Assembly: GCF_900182655.1 (NCBI RefSeq)
Contig: NZ_FXTC01000015.1
Span: 46,771-110,770, forward strand
From: Chryseobacterium rhizoplanae
GTDB lineage: Bacteria; Bacteroidota; Bacteroidia; Flavobacteriales; Weeksellaceae
Length of the DNA: 64,000 nucleotides
Reading direction: 5' to 3'
The stretch's first letter is position 1; each line of letters begins with the position of its first letter. Positions 43,542-53,180 of the stretch are shown one piece after another. The position numbers and the translations under genes were made by a program. A model generated the notes under the pieces. It had not been told where the DNA came from. It was given only the letters and a program-made list of their open reading frames with translations, and searched no databases.

Positions 43542-44156
43542 ATGCATATTGCAGTTACAGGAAACATTGGAGCAGGAAAAACAACTTTGACGACAATGCT
43601 TTCCAAGCATTACGGATGGGATGCACAATTTGAAGACGTAGATCATAATCCTTATCTGGAGGATTTTTATTCAGATATGAGCAAATGGAGTTTTGCACTG
43701 CAGGTTTATTTCCTGGGAAGCAGATTCCGTCAGGTAAAGGAAATCAGAGAAAGTGGTAAAAACATCATTCAGGATCGTACCATTTACGAAGATGCTCACA
43801 TTTTTGCAGAAAACTTAAATGATATGAATCTTCTTTCGGACAGAGATTTCAATAATTACTCATCCGTTTTTGATCTGATGAAGTCTTTTGTTTCGGCTCC
43901 GGATTTGCTGATCTATCTGAAATCAGATGTTCCCAATCTGGTTAAAAAAATCTATAAAAGAGGTCGTGAATACGAAGCTTCTATCAGTATTGAATACCTT
44001 TCAAAACTGAATCAGAAATATGAAAAATGGATCTCCAATTATACTGAAGGAAAACTTCTGATTGTAGAAGTGGATGATCTTGATTTTGTTGAAAAACCGG
44101 AAGATTTCGGGTTTATTCTGGAGAAAATTGAAGCAGAACTTCACGGATTGTTTTAA
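43542..44156 (+). CDS. Deoxynucleoside kinase
   Basis: A 204-residue dNK-family enzyme. Walker A at residues 7-14 (GNIGAGKT), the substrate motif QDRTIYEDAHIFAENL and lid-region arginines (KKIYKRGREYEASI) are present. It phosphorylates deoxynucleosides for salvage in the cytosol. Specificity (dA, dG or dC) cannot be read. It follows the propeller-like gene by 24 bases. Confidence 0.93.
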   Translation: MHIAVTGNIGAGKTTLTTMLSKHYGWDAQFEDVDHNPYLEDFYSDMSKWSFALQVYFLGSRFRQVKEIRESGKNIIQDRTIYEDAHIFAENLNDMNLLSDRDFNNYSSVFDLMKSFVSAPDLLIYLKSDVPNLVKKIYKRGREYEASISIEYLSKLNQKYEKWISNYTEGKLLIVEVDDLDFVEKPEDFGFILEKIEAELHGLF

Positions 44157-44243
44157 CATACTTTTATTAGAATATTAAGACATCTTTAGTGGGATTCTTC
44201 TTAAATTTGATAAAGAGAATGTAACTTTTTGAATAATAATATC

Positions 44244-44594
44244 ATGGTAGTTAAAGTTTTACATAACGGGAACTGTTCAAAGTCAAATGCCGTATTAGAG
44301 TATCTTGACGAGAACGGTGTGCCTTTTGAGATCATTAATATCATTGAAGATCCGTTAAGCATCCTTGAGATCAGGACTGTGTTGAAAAAGCTGAACCAAA
44401 GTGTTTTTCATATCATCCGTAAGACTGATAAGCTGTATATTGAGAATTATGCAGATGAAAATTATTCAGAAGAAGAATGGCTGAAAATTCTGTCCGAAAA
44501 TCCTTCTCTGATACAAAGGCCAATTCTGGTAAAAGGTTCAGTCGCCATGTTGGGAAGACCCATTGAAAATGTAAAATTCTTTATTGAAAAATAA
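44244..44594 (+). CDS. ArsC/Spx-family protein
   Basis: A 116-residue thioredoxin-like protein of the arsenate-reductase family. I start it at ATG 44244 (MVVKVLHNGNCSKSNAVLEYL); a TTG 15 bases earlier is less likely. The catalytic cysteine is in NGNCSKS, and IQRPILVKGSVAMLGRPIE is the typical C-terminal RP motif. Real arsenate reduction is unproven for this subgroup; no arsenic-resistance genes are near. Confidence 0.87.
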   Translation: MVVKVLHNGNCSKSNAVLEYLDENGVPFEIINIIEDPLSILEIRTVLKKLNQSVFHIIRKTDKLYIENYADENYSEEEWLKILSENPSLIQRPILVKGSVAMLGRPIENVKFFIEK

Positions 44595-44610
44595 TAAAAT
44601 ACATAAATAA

Positions 44611-44639
44611 AAAATCCGTTCTGTAAAAGAGCGGATTTT
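44611..44639. terminator. Bidirectional terminator
   Basis: Stem AAAATCCGTTCT paired with AGAGCGGATTTT (one G-T pair) with flanking A- and T-runs, between the ArsC-like gene (plus) and a convergent lipoprotein gene (minus). Confidence 0.87.
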
Positions 44640-44653
44640 TTTGTTTTGATTCT

Positions 44654-45127
44654 TTATTTGAGAGGCTTCTTTTGTCTTGGTTTTTGTAAAGTATTGTATA
44701 ATGCTTCAAGCTCTTTTGGTGGAATACCAGCATCAAAAGTAGCGGAAGTATAGGTAACCCCATTGGAAGTGATAATAATAGTAGCAGCTAAAGCCCTATC
44801 GGTATATCTGCCGGTAGTGGGAGACTGAAGATCTGATATTTTGGATAGATTCAGAGCTTCTGCCTGTCTGGAAATGTTCTCCCATTCAGAAAGAGACATT
44901 GTCGTTTGGGTTGAATCTCCGTTTAATGTAGCGCTAATAAGGGTGGGTGTATATACAATACTCCGGTTGTTTCCCCGGGTTCTTTCTGTTAATTCGATTT
45001 TTTCAATTTTTTGTTGTTTTTCTGATTTGGTTAAATTTTTACTATTTATGTTGTTTTTATTTTGATTAACACAACCAATAGTTGATAAAATTGCAATAAT
45101 ATTAATTATAATAAATTGTATTTTCAT
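44654..45127 (-). CDS. Hypothetical lipoprotein
   Basis: A 157-residue protein with a lipobox (ILSTIGC, Cys19) followed by an Asn/Lys-rich linker and a C-terminal beta-rich part (IVYTPTLISATLNGDSTQ, ALAATIIITSNGVTYTSATF). No family recognised. It is convergent with the ArsC-like gene and divergent from the M43 protease, whose promoter lies between. Confidence 0.72.
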   Translation of the reverse strand: MKIQFIIINIIAILSTIGCVNQNKNNINSKNLTKSEKQQKIEKIELTERTRGNNRSIVYTPTLISATLNGDSTQTTMSLSEWENISRQAEALNLSKISDLQSPTTGRYTDRALAATIIITSNGVTYTSATFDAGIPPKELEALYNTLQKPRQKKPLK

Positions 45128-45169
45128 TGAATTATTTTTATTTTATTTTGTATTTTGATAAATTATAAG

Positions 45170-45199
45170 TTGCTTATGGTGGTTTTTTTTGTATGTTTG
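45170..45199 (+). promoter_or_regulatory. Promoter of the M43 protease gene
   Basis: TTG at 45170-45172, 19 bases, then TATGTTTG at 45192-45199: a textbook flavobacterial TTG-N19-TAnnTTTG promoter, 22 bases before the start codon. Confidence 0.65.
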
Positions 45200-45221
45200 C
45201 TAAAATACAAAAAATATAATA

Positions 45222-47249
45222 ATGAATAACTCTATTATTTCGAGATCTTCTTTAGCTGTCCTATTCTTTATGGGAATCGGATTTTCAAATGCACAGATCA
45301 GAGAGGAAACAAAATCTCCGAAACGTCTTACAGAACAAAAGCTGGACCCTAATGGAATTGAAAAATGTGGAACGCTTGAATATGAAGCGAATCTAAAGAG
45401 AAAATTTCCTGAGAGACTTACAACAGAACAGTTTGAAAAGTGGCTTGCCCCTTTGATTGAAAAAGCCAATGCCAACAAATCCCAGAACGGAACTGTGATT
45501 ACAATTCCTGTTGTAGTTCACGTCATCCACAGTGGTCAGGATGTAGGAACTGCTCCTAATATCACAGATGCTCAGGTGATGTCTCAGATTACAGTAATGA
45601 CTAATGATTTTAGAAGAAAGATTAACACTCCCGGATATAATACTAATCCTGTAGGTGCAGATACTGAAATACAGTTTGTGCTGGCAAAGGTAGACCCTAA
45701 TGGAAATCCAACCAATGGAATTGACAGAGTGAATCTTTGTAAAGACTATTGGGCGAATGGGGCTCCTCAATATGGATATCAGAATTTTATCAATGATGTT
45801 GTAAAAACAAGTACGATTTGGGATCCTACAAAATATATGAATATGTGGAGTGTGGACTTTGCAGATAATGGATTGTTGGGATTTGCTCAGTTTCCGTCTG
45901 ACTCTGGTCTTCAGGGTCTTAATGCGAATGGAGGCCTTGCCAGTACAGATGGCGTAGTCGCAGGATATTCTACTTTTGGAAGTATGGATTATAATGACGG
46001 TACATTTTTAATGCAGGCTGGCTATGACAGAGGAAGAACAATGACTCATGAAGTAGGACATTTCCTTGGGCTTAGACATATCTGGGGAGATGCAGCATGT
46101 GGTACTGATTACTGTGCAGATACTCCGACAGCACATGAAGATAATTATGTGTGCGATCCTGCAATCCCAAGTTGTGATGATCCTGCGATTTTTGAAATGG
46201 TACAGAACTATATGGATTATACAAATGATACCTGTATGAATATTTATACCATTGATCAGAAGACCAGAGTAAGAGCAGTGATGGACAATTCTCCAAGAAG
46301 AATGGAACTTAAAGCATCGAATACAGATCTGCCTATTCCTTTGTTTGCCAATGATGCTGAGATAAAATTTGACGGAGGATGCTCAATAGGAGTCGTTAAT
46401 TGTGGAGAAGGAGTGCTTCGCCTGCTTATCACCAACAGAGGTACGAGTAACTTGACATCAGCTGTTATTTCTTATTCAATAAATGGAGGAGCTGCTCAAA
46501 CTTATAATTGGACGGGTAACCTGGCTCAAGATAAATCGGGGGTAATTAATATCCCTGTAAGTGGTTCTGTAGCGTCTTCTCCGGTTTCCTTCTCTCTTAC
46601 ATCTGTTAACGGAGCGACAGATCAGAGAAGCACTAATAACTCTACAAGCGGTAACTATGTAAAGCCAGTAGCCCCTCAATATTTTTCAACCACTACTGTT
46701 ACCTTTAAGTTGCAGAGAGATAAGTATGGCAAGGAAACGAGATGGAATCTGAAAAACAGTGCGGGACAAGTTGTAAAAGAAGGCAAATATAGTAATACTC
46801 AACAAGGACAGCCTACTCCGGCTCTTATTACTCAGGTGTGGACTTTACCTCAGGATTGTTACGCATTTACAATTTCTGATGACTTTGGTGACGGGTTAGA
46901 GAATGGGTATGTAGATCTTGCTACAAGTACCGGACAGACCATATTTCATTTAGATAATGAATTTGTTTATCAGACCAAAACATTTACCACACGGGAATCA
47001 TTAGGAACTGCTGAGGTTAATAAGAATAATAAATTTGGTATATATCCTAATCCGGTTAATGATATTATTAACGTTACCGGACTTTCAGGAGAATCTCAAT
47101 TTGAAATTCATAATGCTGTAGGGCAGATCGTTAAAAAAGGAAAGGTTAATGATAATCAGATTCGTGTAGCAGACCTTGTAAAAGGAGTGTATGTTATTAC
47201 AATACAGAACGCTAAAACTTCAGAAAGTATTAAATTTGTTAAGAAGTAA
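45222..47249 (+). CDS. Secreted M43 (pappalysin-type) zinc metalloprotease with T9SS sorting domain
   Basis: A 675-residue protein with a signal peptide (1-24, ending GFSNA). The zinc site HEVGHFLGLRH begins at His276, with Glu277 as catalytic residue and His280, His286 as further ligands; a Met-turn-like YMDYTND follows. Residues about 370-450 and 480-590 look like beta-sandwich domains (the second with GDGLENGYVDL). The C-terminal ~75 residues (FGIYPNPVNDIINVTG ... ESIKFVKK) form a type A T9SS sorting signal. It is thus exported across the outer membrane and probably attached to the surface or released. Its target is unknown. Confidence 0.95.
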   Translation: MNNSIISRSSLAVLFFMGIGFSNAQIREETKSPKRLTEQKLDPNGIEKCGTLEYEANLKRKFPERLTTEQFEKWLAPLIEKANANKSQNGTVITIPVVVHVIHSGQDVGTAPNITDAQVMSQITVMTNDFRRKINTPGYNTNPVGADTEIQFVLAKVDPNGNPTNGIDRVNLCKDYWANGAPQYGYQNFINDVVKTSTIWDPTKYMNMWSVDFADNGLLGFAQFPSDSGLQGLNANGGLASTDGVVAGYSTFGSMDYNDGTFLMQAGYDRGRTMTHEVGHFLGLRHIWGDAACGTDYCADTPTAHEDNYVCDPAIPSCDDPAIFEMVQNYMDYTNDTCMNIYTIDQKTRVRAVMDNSPRRMELKASNTDLPIPLFANDAEIKFDGGCSIGVVNCGEGVLRLLITNRGTSNLTSAVISYSINGGAAQTYNWTGNLAQDKSGVINIPVSGSVASSPVSFSLTSVNGATDQRSTNNSTSGNYVKPVAPQYFSTTTVTFKLQRDKYGKETRWNLKNSAGQVVKEGKYSNTQQGQPTPALITQVWTLPQDCYAFTISDDFGDGLENGYVDLATSTGQTIFHLDNEFVYQTKTFTTRESLGTAEVNKNNKFGIYPNPVNDIINVTGLSGESQFEIHNAVGQIVKKGKVNDNQIRVADLVKGVYVITIQNAKTSESIKFVKK

Positions 47250-47284
47250 TAATACAGAATATATCAATTTTTTAACATAGATGA

Positions 47285-47306
47285 TCCGCCTCTATAATGG
47301 GGCGGA
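47285..47306 (+). terminator. Terminator after the M43 protease
   Basis: Stem TCCGCC/GGCGGA followed by a run of Ts. Confidence 0.7.
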
Positions 47307-47439
47307 CTTTTTTTATTAACTGGAAAGTAATAGAAATAAGAAAAGATTTAGAGTCAAGAATACTATGACTTGTACCTATTAATTCGGATGAAAATCTACG
47401 ATGTAGAGAAGGAAATTTGGAGCACATCAGTACAATAAA

Positions 47440-47467
47440 AAACCGCTTCATCACTATGAAACGGTTT
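47440..47467 (-). terminator. Terminator after the DUF493 gene
   Basis: Hairpin AAACCG-TTCA / TGAA-CGGTTT with a T-run on the minus strand, just downstream of the DUF493 stop. Confidence 0.7.
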
Positions 47468-47474
47468 CTGTTTT

Positions 47475-47780
47475 TTACAATAGAATAACGCCTTCTATTT
47501 TTGCTACTTCTTTATAAATATTCACAACCTGATCTGCATCCAAAACAAATGCATTGATATTGCAGGCCGTGTATTTTCCATTTTTACTTTCGCGGTTTCC
47601 CAGTGTAAACTTAATGCCGTCAAAAACTCTGTATATTTCAGTAAGCTTTGACTGGTCTGTAGGAATAATAAATTTAAATAAATAATCTTCCGGAAAATCA
47701 TGATGATCCTCCAGTTTATCCTTCAAAGACTTGTAAAAATCTTCAGGATTTGCGTGTTGATTTCCTTGTAATATATCCAT
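47475..47780 (-). CDS. DUF493 family protein
   Basis: A 101-residue cytosolic protein. I start it at ATG 47780 (MDILQGNQHANPEDFYKSL); the longer frame begins with TTG two codons upstream. It has an ACT-like alpha/beta pattern (YLFKFIIPTDQSKLTEIYRVF, GKYTACNINAFVLDADQVVNIYKEVAKIEGV) typical of DUF493/YbeD. Function unknown; it may share a transcript with the DUF4197 gene, 40 bases upstream. Confidence 0.87.
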   Translation of the reverse strand: MDILQGNQHANPEDFYKSLKDKLEDHHDFPEDYLFKFIIPTDQSKLTEIYRVFDGIKFTLGNRESKNGKYTACNINAFVLDADQVVNIYKEVAKIEGVILL

Positions 47781-47820
47781 CTGCAATTATTAATATAATA
47801 TAAATATAACGAAATTTCTC

Positions 47821-48492
47821 CTATTTTCCAAATGGCCCCAGGAGAGATTTAGAGTTCTGATGCTCATAATCTTCAATGATATTAAATAACCCATTCACCA
47901 GTTGTTCAGAAGCCAGCTGGCTCAATCCACCTGAATTGACCGTATTTTTATTTCCTCCTAAAAGGCTGCCCAGGAAATTGCTTCCTGATAACGCTGTATT
48001 GATGGTTTTTACAATTCCATATTCATTCAGTTTCTCATCCACTTTGGGAGCGATTGCTGCAATAAGCTGTTGGGATGTTTTCTCTTTTAAAATTTGTGTT
48101 GCGGTAGTTCCCTGCATAATTCTGGTGACATCCTGAGCATTCAGACTGTTAACAGCATCCTGTAAAATAGGTTTTGAAGTATTCACAGTGTAAGCTGCTG
48201 CCTGTGCAATATAATCTCTTTCTTTAGCTACCAGTGAAGGAGCAATCTTCTCCAGCGTAGAATTGATATCTCTCAGCTCTTTGGGAAGTGCCTTATCTAC
48301 CATATTATTCTGCAGAAAAGCCTCTTTGTTTCCGTAAATGCCCATTCCTTTATCAATACCATTAAGCAGAATCCTTTTTATAATAGAAAGCCCCATATCG
48401 GATGTGGCTAATGATGTGCAAGATTGCACACTGGTGGTAATAACAGCACCGGTTCCTATGATAAGAGCGGCTGCAATGATATATTTTTTCAT
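47821..48492 (-). CDS. DUF4197 secreted protein
   Basis: A 223-residue protein with an N-terminal signal-like segment (MKKYIIAAALIIGTGAVIT) and a cysteine at about residue 25 (SVQSC) that could be a lipid anchor. The rest is helical: NGIDKGMGIYGNKEAFLQN, PSLVAKERDYIAQAAAY and TTATQILKEKTSQQLIAAI match the DUF4197 pattern. Function unknown. Probably in one unit with DUF493. Confidence 0.83.
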   Translation of the reverse strand: MKKYIIAAALIIGTGAVITTSVQSCTSLATSDMGLSIIKRILLNGIDKGMGIYGNKEAFLQNNMVDKALPKELRDINSTLEKIAPSLVAKERDYIAQAAAYTVNTSKPILQDAVNSLNAQDVTRIMQGTTATQILKEKTSQQLIAAIAPKVDEKLNEYGIVKTINTALSGSNFLGSLLGGNKNTVNSGGLSQLASEQLVNGLFNIIEDYEHQNSKSLLGPFGK

Positions 48493-48859
48493 TGATCTTT
48501 TTATTATTGATTTCTAAATGCTTTTTTGTCAAAAACTGCACCAAAGGTAATTACTATTCTCTATTTAACAAAATATTAAGTTCACATGAATATTTGGTGA
48601 ATTTTTAAGTTAAAAACGTTAATTTATCATTAATAATATGATATTTAATTGATAATTATTTTAAGTATAAAATTATAAAATTTGATTGGTTACTATTTTT
48701 TACATAATAAAAAGAAATAATGTTTAAATATTTAAGATAGTTTAACATTGTTCAATATTTTTTCTATTTTTGGCTAATGTCTTTTTTTGAGATTTTAAAT
48801 AACTCCACTATTTAGAGACAGGTACAAATTTGAATTTATTTGAATAAAATTGAAACTAT
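48493..48859. promoter_or_regulatory. Intergenic region upstream of susC
   Basis: About 370 very AT-rich bases between divergent genes. TATTTTTG at 48765-48772 is an exact TAnnTTTG match 87 bases before the SusC start; a TTG lies too close (14 bases) for a standard promoter. No sensor gene, and no clear operator repeat, is seen. Confidence 0.4.
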
Positions 48860-51676
48860 ATGAAACAAAGTAATTTAAAGTATTCATGTCTCATTGCTGC
48901 TTTGTACTTCGGTATGAACGTCAATGCTCAGACTACTCCAAAAGATACTACTGCCAAAGAGCAGAAGATCGAGGAAGTAGTTTTGATCGGATATGGATCT
49001 CAGAAAAAAGAAAACGTTACCGGAAGTATCGGAATGGTTTCTGCAAAGGACCTTGCCGATAAACCTAACGCTAACCCGATAAGCTCAATACAAGGTAAAT
49101 TATCTGGTGTACAGGTTCTGAATTCTGGTACACCAGGGAGTTCTCCGAGAGTAGATATCAGAGGGGTAGGTTCTCTTACTGGTAAAACAGTATTCATCGT
49201 TGATGGAATGATCACTGATGACATCTCTTTCCTTGGTCCTCAGGATATTGAATCTATGAGTGTATTGAAAGATCCTTCCAGTTTAGCAATCTTCGGAGCA
49301 AGAGCTGCTAACGGAGCTGTAATTATTAAAACAAAAACAGGGAGAGGGAAACCGATATTCAATTTCAATTCTTATTTAGGAATCAAGAAAGTTACCAATG
49401 TTCCTAAAATGACTAATTCTGATCAGTATATTGAGCTTTATAACGAAAAGCTGATGAATGATAATGGGAATCTTAATGGTGCACTTTCCAGAGCTAATTT
49501 CCCTGCTGATACAGATTGGTTTAATGAGATTTTCAGAACAAGTATCATTAATTCTAATGATTTCTCTGCTTCAGGAAGTTTAGGAAAACTTAATTATTAT
49601 GCAAGCATAGGAAATCTACAGGATGAAGGAAATATTGCTGCGGGACAGGGTATTAATTCAGGTTCAGGATTTAACAGACTTAATACAAAATTAAATCTTA
49701 GTTATAAGATTACGGATAACCTGACCATCGGGAACAATTTCACATTCTCTAAAATGCGTACCGATCAGGCAAAAAATCCTTTATTAAATGCTTATAATGC
49801 ACCTCCTATCTTTTCTGTGATGAATCCGGGTACAGGAGACTACCAGTTCTTTAATGGATATTCTATTCCTAACCCACGTGCTATATTAGATTTATACCGT
49901 TCTCAAAACAGACAGGAGAGGTTATTGAACAATGTATGGGCTGAATATAAATTCTTGAAGGATTTTACTTTGAGAGTAAGCTATACAACAGACAATTATA
50001 ACACAAATCTTTACGAATATACTCCTACATTTAATTATGTTCCTGTTTCCGATCAGAAGCCTAATAAGCTGATTACAAGAGATTCAAGAAACAGAAATTA
50101 TATTTGGGACAATACATTAAGCTGGAAAAAATCATTAGGAGATCATAACCTTGAGATTCTTGCCGGTTTTTCCAGAACAAGAAATTCTTATTCCCAAACG
50201 TATTTAGAAGCACTTAATGTTAATTATGATGGAACCAATGCTTCGATGAATATTTTTAACGGGACCAATATTATTATGATTGACAAGGACGTAGAAGGCT
50301 ATGATGTAGTCCCTTATCAGGATAGAATTGAGTCTATGTTTGCCAGAGTAAACTATGATTATAAAGGAAAATATCTGATTAATGGATCGGTTCGTAGAGA
50401 CGGTACTTCAAAATATTCTTCAGGAGACAGACACAGGGTATTCCCAGCGGTAAGTGCCGGATGGGTAATTTCCAAGGAGAACTTTATGAGCAATCAGAAT
50501 GTATTCAGCCTTTTGAAGTTAAGAGCAAGCTGGGGTAAATTGGGTAATCCCGATGTAACCAGAGCTTATACTTTAAGAACTACAATTCTTAAAGAAGGTG
50601 CTTATTATGGAAATTCAGGAGCGCCTGCACAGACCATTGACAGAGTGATTGATCCAAATATTGGCTGGGAAACTACAACGGGTAGAGATATCGGTTTAGA
50701 AATGGGATTATTCAATAACAAATTGAAAATTGATGCAACCTATTTTGATAAAGATACTAAGGATGTAGTATATGGTGTTACACAAGGAACGGTTTCGGGG
50801 GCAAGTAACTGGAAAAATTTTATTACCAATGCATATTCATTTAATAACAGAGGTTTTGAAGTTTCAGTAAATTATGATACGAAAATTTCTGAAAAAGTGA
50901 AATTAGGAGTATATGGTAACCTTACTACTCTTAAAAATAAAATTACATCTGTATATCAAGGTTCATACCTTGAAACAGGAGCAAGTTTATTTGGAAACTC
51001 TATTGTAAGACTGCAAAACGGACAGTCTGTAGGAGCATATTATGGATATGAGGTAACTGGGGTATTCCAGTCTGATGCAGAAGCTGCTGCTTCCGGTCAA
51101 ACCGGAGCAAAAGCGGGGTGGCTAAAATTTGCTGATATAGACGGAAACGGAGTTATTGACACCAGAGATAAAACATTCTTAGGAAGCCCGATTCCAAAAG
51201 GAACTTATGGATTCGGAGTTAATTTAAGTGTTCATGATTTTGATATTGCTGTAGACTTCCAGGGGGTATTCGGTAACAAAATTTATAACTATAACCGTGA
51301 ACAGCGTTATGGAAATGAAAACTGGGATCTTGATTTCTACAACAACAGATGGCATGGGGCAGGAACTTCCAATGCATATCCGATGACTACCAACAACCAG
51401 TCCATTATTCTTCCAAGTAGTTTCTTTGTGGAAGATGGAAGCTATTTCAGAATCAGAAATATTACTGTAGGATACAACCTTCCTAAAGACTTTGCAAAAT
51501 CTTTATTGCTTACTAAATTTAGATTGTATTTAAGCGCTCAGAACCCTTGGACAAGCTTTAAATATAATGGCTTTTCACCAGAGATTGTGAATACGGACAG
51601 AGTACAAATGGGGGTTGATAATAATATTTATCCAATTTCAGCCATTTATACAATCGGTATGAATTTAACATTTTAA
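48860..51676 (+). CDS. SusC/RagA-type TonB-dependent glycan transporter
   Basis: A 938-residue outer-membrane protein with a signal peptide (about 1-23, ending NVNAQ), a TonB-box-like IEEVVLIGYGSQ, the plug domain (about 45-160, SIQGKLSGVQVLNSGTPG and VDIRGVGSL, RAANGAVIIKT) and a large beta-barrel ending TIGMNLTF. It is short for the family because the usual N-terminal carboxypeptidase-D-like domain is missing. It imports oligosaccharides with SusD, whose gene starts 10 bases downstream. Substrate is inferred from neighbours to be a glucan. Confidence 0.93.
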   Translation: MKQSNLKYSCLIAALYFGMNVNAQTTPKDTTAKEQKIEEVVLIGYGSQKKENVTGSIGMVSAKDLADKPNANPISSIQGKLSGVQVLNSGTPGSSPRVDIRGVGSLTGKTVFIVDGMITDDISFLGPQDIESMSVLKDPSSLAIFGARAANGAVIIKTKTGRGKPIFNFNSYLGIKKVTNVPKMTNSDQYIELYNEKLMNDNGNLNGALSRANFPADTDWFNEIFRTSIINSNDFSASGSLGKLNYYASIGNLQDEGNIAAGQGINSGSGFNRLNTKLNLSYKITDNLTIGNNFTFSKMRTDQAKNPLLNAYNAPPIFSVMNPGTGDYQFFNGYSIPNPRAILDLYRSQNRQERLLNNVWAEYKFLKDFTLRVSYTTDNYNTNLYEYTPTFNYVPVSDQKPNKLITRDSRNRNYIWDNTLSWKKSLGDHNLEILAGFSRTRNSYSQTYLEALNVNYDGTNASMNIFNGTNIIMIDKDVEGYDVVPYQDRIESMFARVNYDYKGKYLINGSVRRDGTSKYSSGDRHRVFPAVSAGWVISKENFMSNQNVFSLLKLRASWGKLGNPDVTRAYTLRTTILKEGAYYGNSGAPAQTIDRVIDPNIGWETTTGRDIGLEMGLFNNKLKIDATYFDKDTKDVVYGVTQGTVSGASNWKNFITNAYSFNNRGFEVSVNYDTKISEKVKLGVYGNLTTLKNKITSVYQGSYLETGASLFGNSIVRLQNGQSVGAYYGYEVTGVFQSDAEAAASGQTGAKAGWLKFADIDGNGVIDTRDKTFLGSPIPKGTYGFGVNLSVHDFDIAVDFQGVFGNKIYNYNREQRYGNENWDLDFYNNRWHGAGTSNAYPMTTNNQSIILPSSFFVEDGSYFRIRNITVGYNLPKDFAKSLLLTKFRLYLSAQNPWTSFKYNGFSPEIVNTDRVQMGVDNNIYPISAIYTIGMNLTF

Positions 51677-51686
51677 TTAGAAGAAC

Positions 51687-53105
51687 ATGAAAAAAATATT
51701 TTTATCAATCGCTTTATTTTCACTTGTAATAAGTTGTAAAGACGATTATCTGGATATAAAACAGGAAGGAGTAACAGAAGCAGATTCCTTTTTCAAAACT
51801 CAGGATGATGCCATGCAGGCTACAAATGCAATTTATGTGTTTTTAAGAAGCTGGGAAAATTCTGCATTTCCTTATCAGTTTGTATTTGGTGTACCGGCAG
51901 ATGATGTGGTAAAAGGATCTAATCCTGGAGACGCTTCTTTTATTAATGCGTATGACCAATTTACTTATACCGTAAGTGATGATGGAGTTAGAGGATATTG
52001 GATCGGACAATGGCAGGCAGTGAACAGATGTAACCAGGTGATTACAAATGTTCCGAAAATTGATATGGATGCCACTTTAAAAACAAGATTGATTGCAGAA
52101 GCAAAAATGCTGAGAGCTTATTTTTACTTTAACTTACTGAGAATCTACGGCGGCGTTCCAATCTTTGACGGAATTCCTTCTACTTATACAGTTCCTAGAA
52201 ACTCTGCGGAAGAAGTGTATAACTTTATTATTTCGGATCTTACCAGTGCAGCAGAGATTCTTCCTCAGACTTATGCTGCTGCTGATCTTGGAAGAGTTAC
52301 CAAAGGAGCTGCTTTAGGACTGCTTTCGAAGGTTTATCTTTATAAAAAAGACTGGCAGAAGGCTTATGATACTTCTAATCAGGTGATGTCTATGGGATAT
52401 GATTTAGATCCTGACTTCAATCACTTATTCAGAATCGCAGGAGAATTTGGAAAAGAATCTGTATTTGAAGTGAACTGTGATTGTTCCACTCAGTTCGGAG
52501 GAAGCCAATATGCAGAAGTACAGGGTGTAAGAAACCAATTTGGATGGGGATTCTTTACACCTTCTCAGGCATTGGAAAATGCATTTGAGTCTGGTGATAT
52601 AAGAAAAGAGCTTACTATTCTTAGAAATGGAGAAACTACTCCGGAAGGAGATCTTATTGCAATGGGGGATCCAAACTCTGTAACAACATTTAATCAAAAA
52701 GTATATGTTCCTAAAGCTTTGAATAACAGTGCTTGTGCTTACGGATCAAAACAGAATATCAGAATTTTAAGATTTGCAGAAATCCTTTTAATTAATGCAG
52801 AGGCAGCTAACGAGTTGGGTAATACCGCTACAGCAATTGCTAATCTCAACAAAGTAAGAACCAGAGCTCAGTTAGGAGGTACAACAGCATCAACACAAGC
52901 TGCTCTAAGAACTGCAATCTGGCATGAAAGACGAGTGGAACTTGCTATGGAAGGTGACCGTTTCGTAGACCTTGTAAGAACGGGGCAGGCAGCTACTGTA
53001 CTTTCTTCTTATGGATTCAAAGCAGGGAAGAATGAATTATTCCCGATTCCACTGGATGCAATGAATGCAAGTTTAGGATTGTTCACACAGAACCCTGGCT
53101 ATTAA
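51687..53105 (+). CDS. SusD/RagB-type surface glycan-binding lipoprotein
   Basis: A 472-residue lipoprotein (lipobox FSLVISC, Cys17). It shows the SusD tetratricopeptide-like helices (RLIAEAKMLRAYFYFNLLRIYGGVPI, AAALGLLSKVYLYKKDWQKA-type region) and the C-terminal LNKVRTRAQLGG, HERRVELAMEGDRFVDLVRTG and LFPIPLDAMNASLG signatures. It forms the lid of the SusC channel. A strong hairpin follows the gene. Confidence 0.93.
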   Translation: MKKIFLSIALFSLVISCKDDYLDIKQEGVTEADSFFKTQDDAMQATNAIYVFLRSWENSAFPYQFVFGVPADDVVKGSNPGDASFINAYDQFTYTVSDDGVRGYWIGQWQAVNRCNQVITNVPKIDMDATLKTRLIAEAKMLRAYFYFNLLRIYGGVPIFDGIPSTYTVPRNSAEEVYNFIISDLTSAAEILPQTYAAADLGRVTKGAALGLLSKVYLYKKDWQKAYDTSNQVMSMGYDLDPDFNHLFRIAGEFGKESVFEVNCDCSTQFGGSQYAEVQGVRNQFGWGFFTPSQALENAFESGDIRKELTILRNGETTPEGDLIAMGDPNSVTTFNQKVYVPKALNNSACAYGSKQNIRILRFAEILLINAEAANELGNTATAIANLNKVRTRAQLGGTTASTQAALRTAIWHERRVELAMEGDRFVDLVRTGQAATVLSSYGFKAGKNELFPIPLDAMNASLGLFTQNPGY

Positions 53106-53122
53106 AATAAACCATAAACATT

Positions 53123-53146
53123 AGAGGAGAATGAAAGTTCTCCTCT
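53123..53146 (+). terminator. Hairpin between susD and the GH144 gene
   Basis: Perfect stem AGAGGAGAA-tgaaag-TTCTCCTCT followed by TCTTTTAG. It may cause partial termination or protect the 5' mRNA, giving more SusCD than enzyme. Confidence 0.65.
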
Positions 53147-53180
53147 TCTTTTAGTTAGAAACCCTATAAAAAGAGATCTC

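Noticed and set aside
44229..44243. A longer N-terminus for the ArsC-like gene from TTG at 44229
   Set aside because: The extra residues (MNNNI) are outside the family; ATG 44244 gives the expected start.
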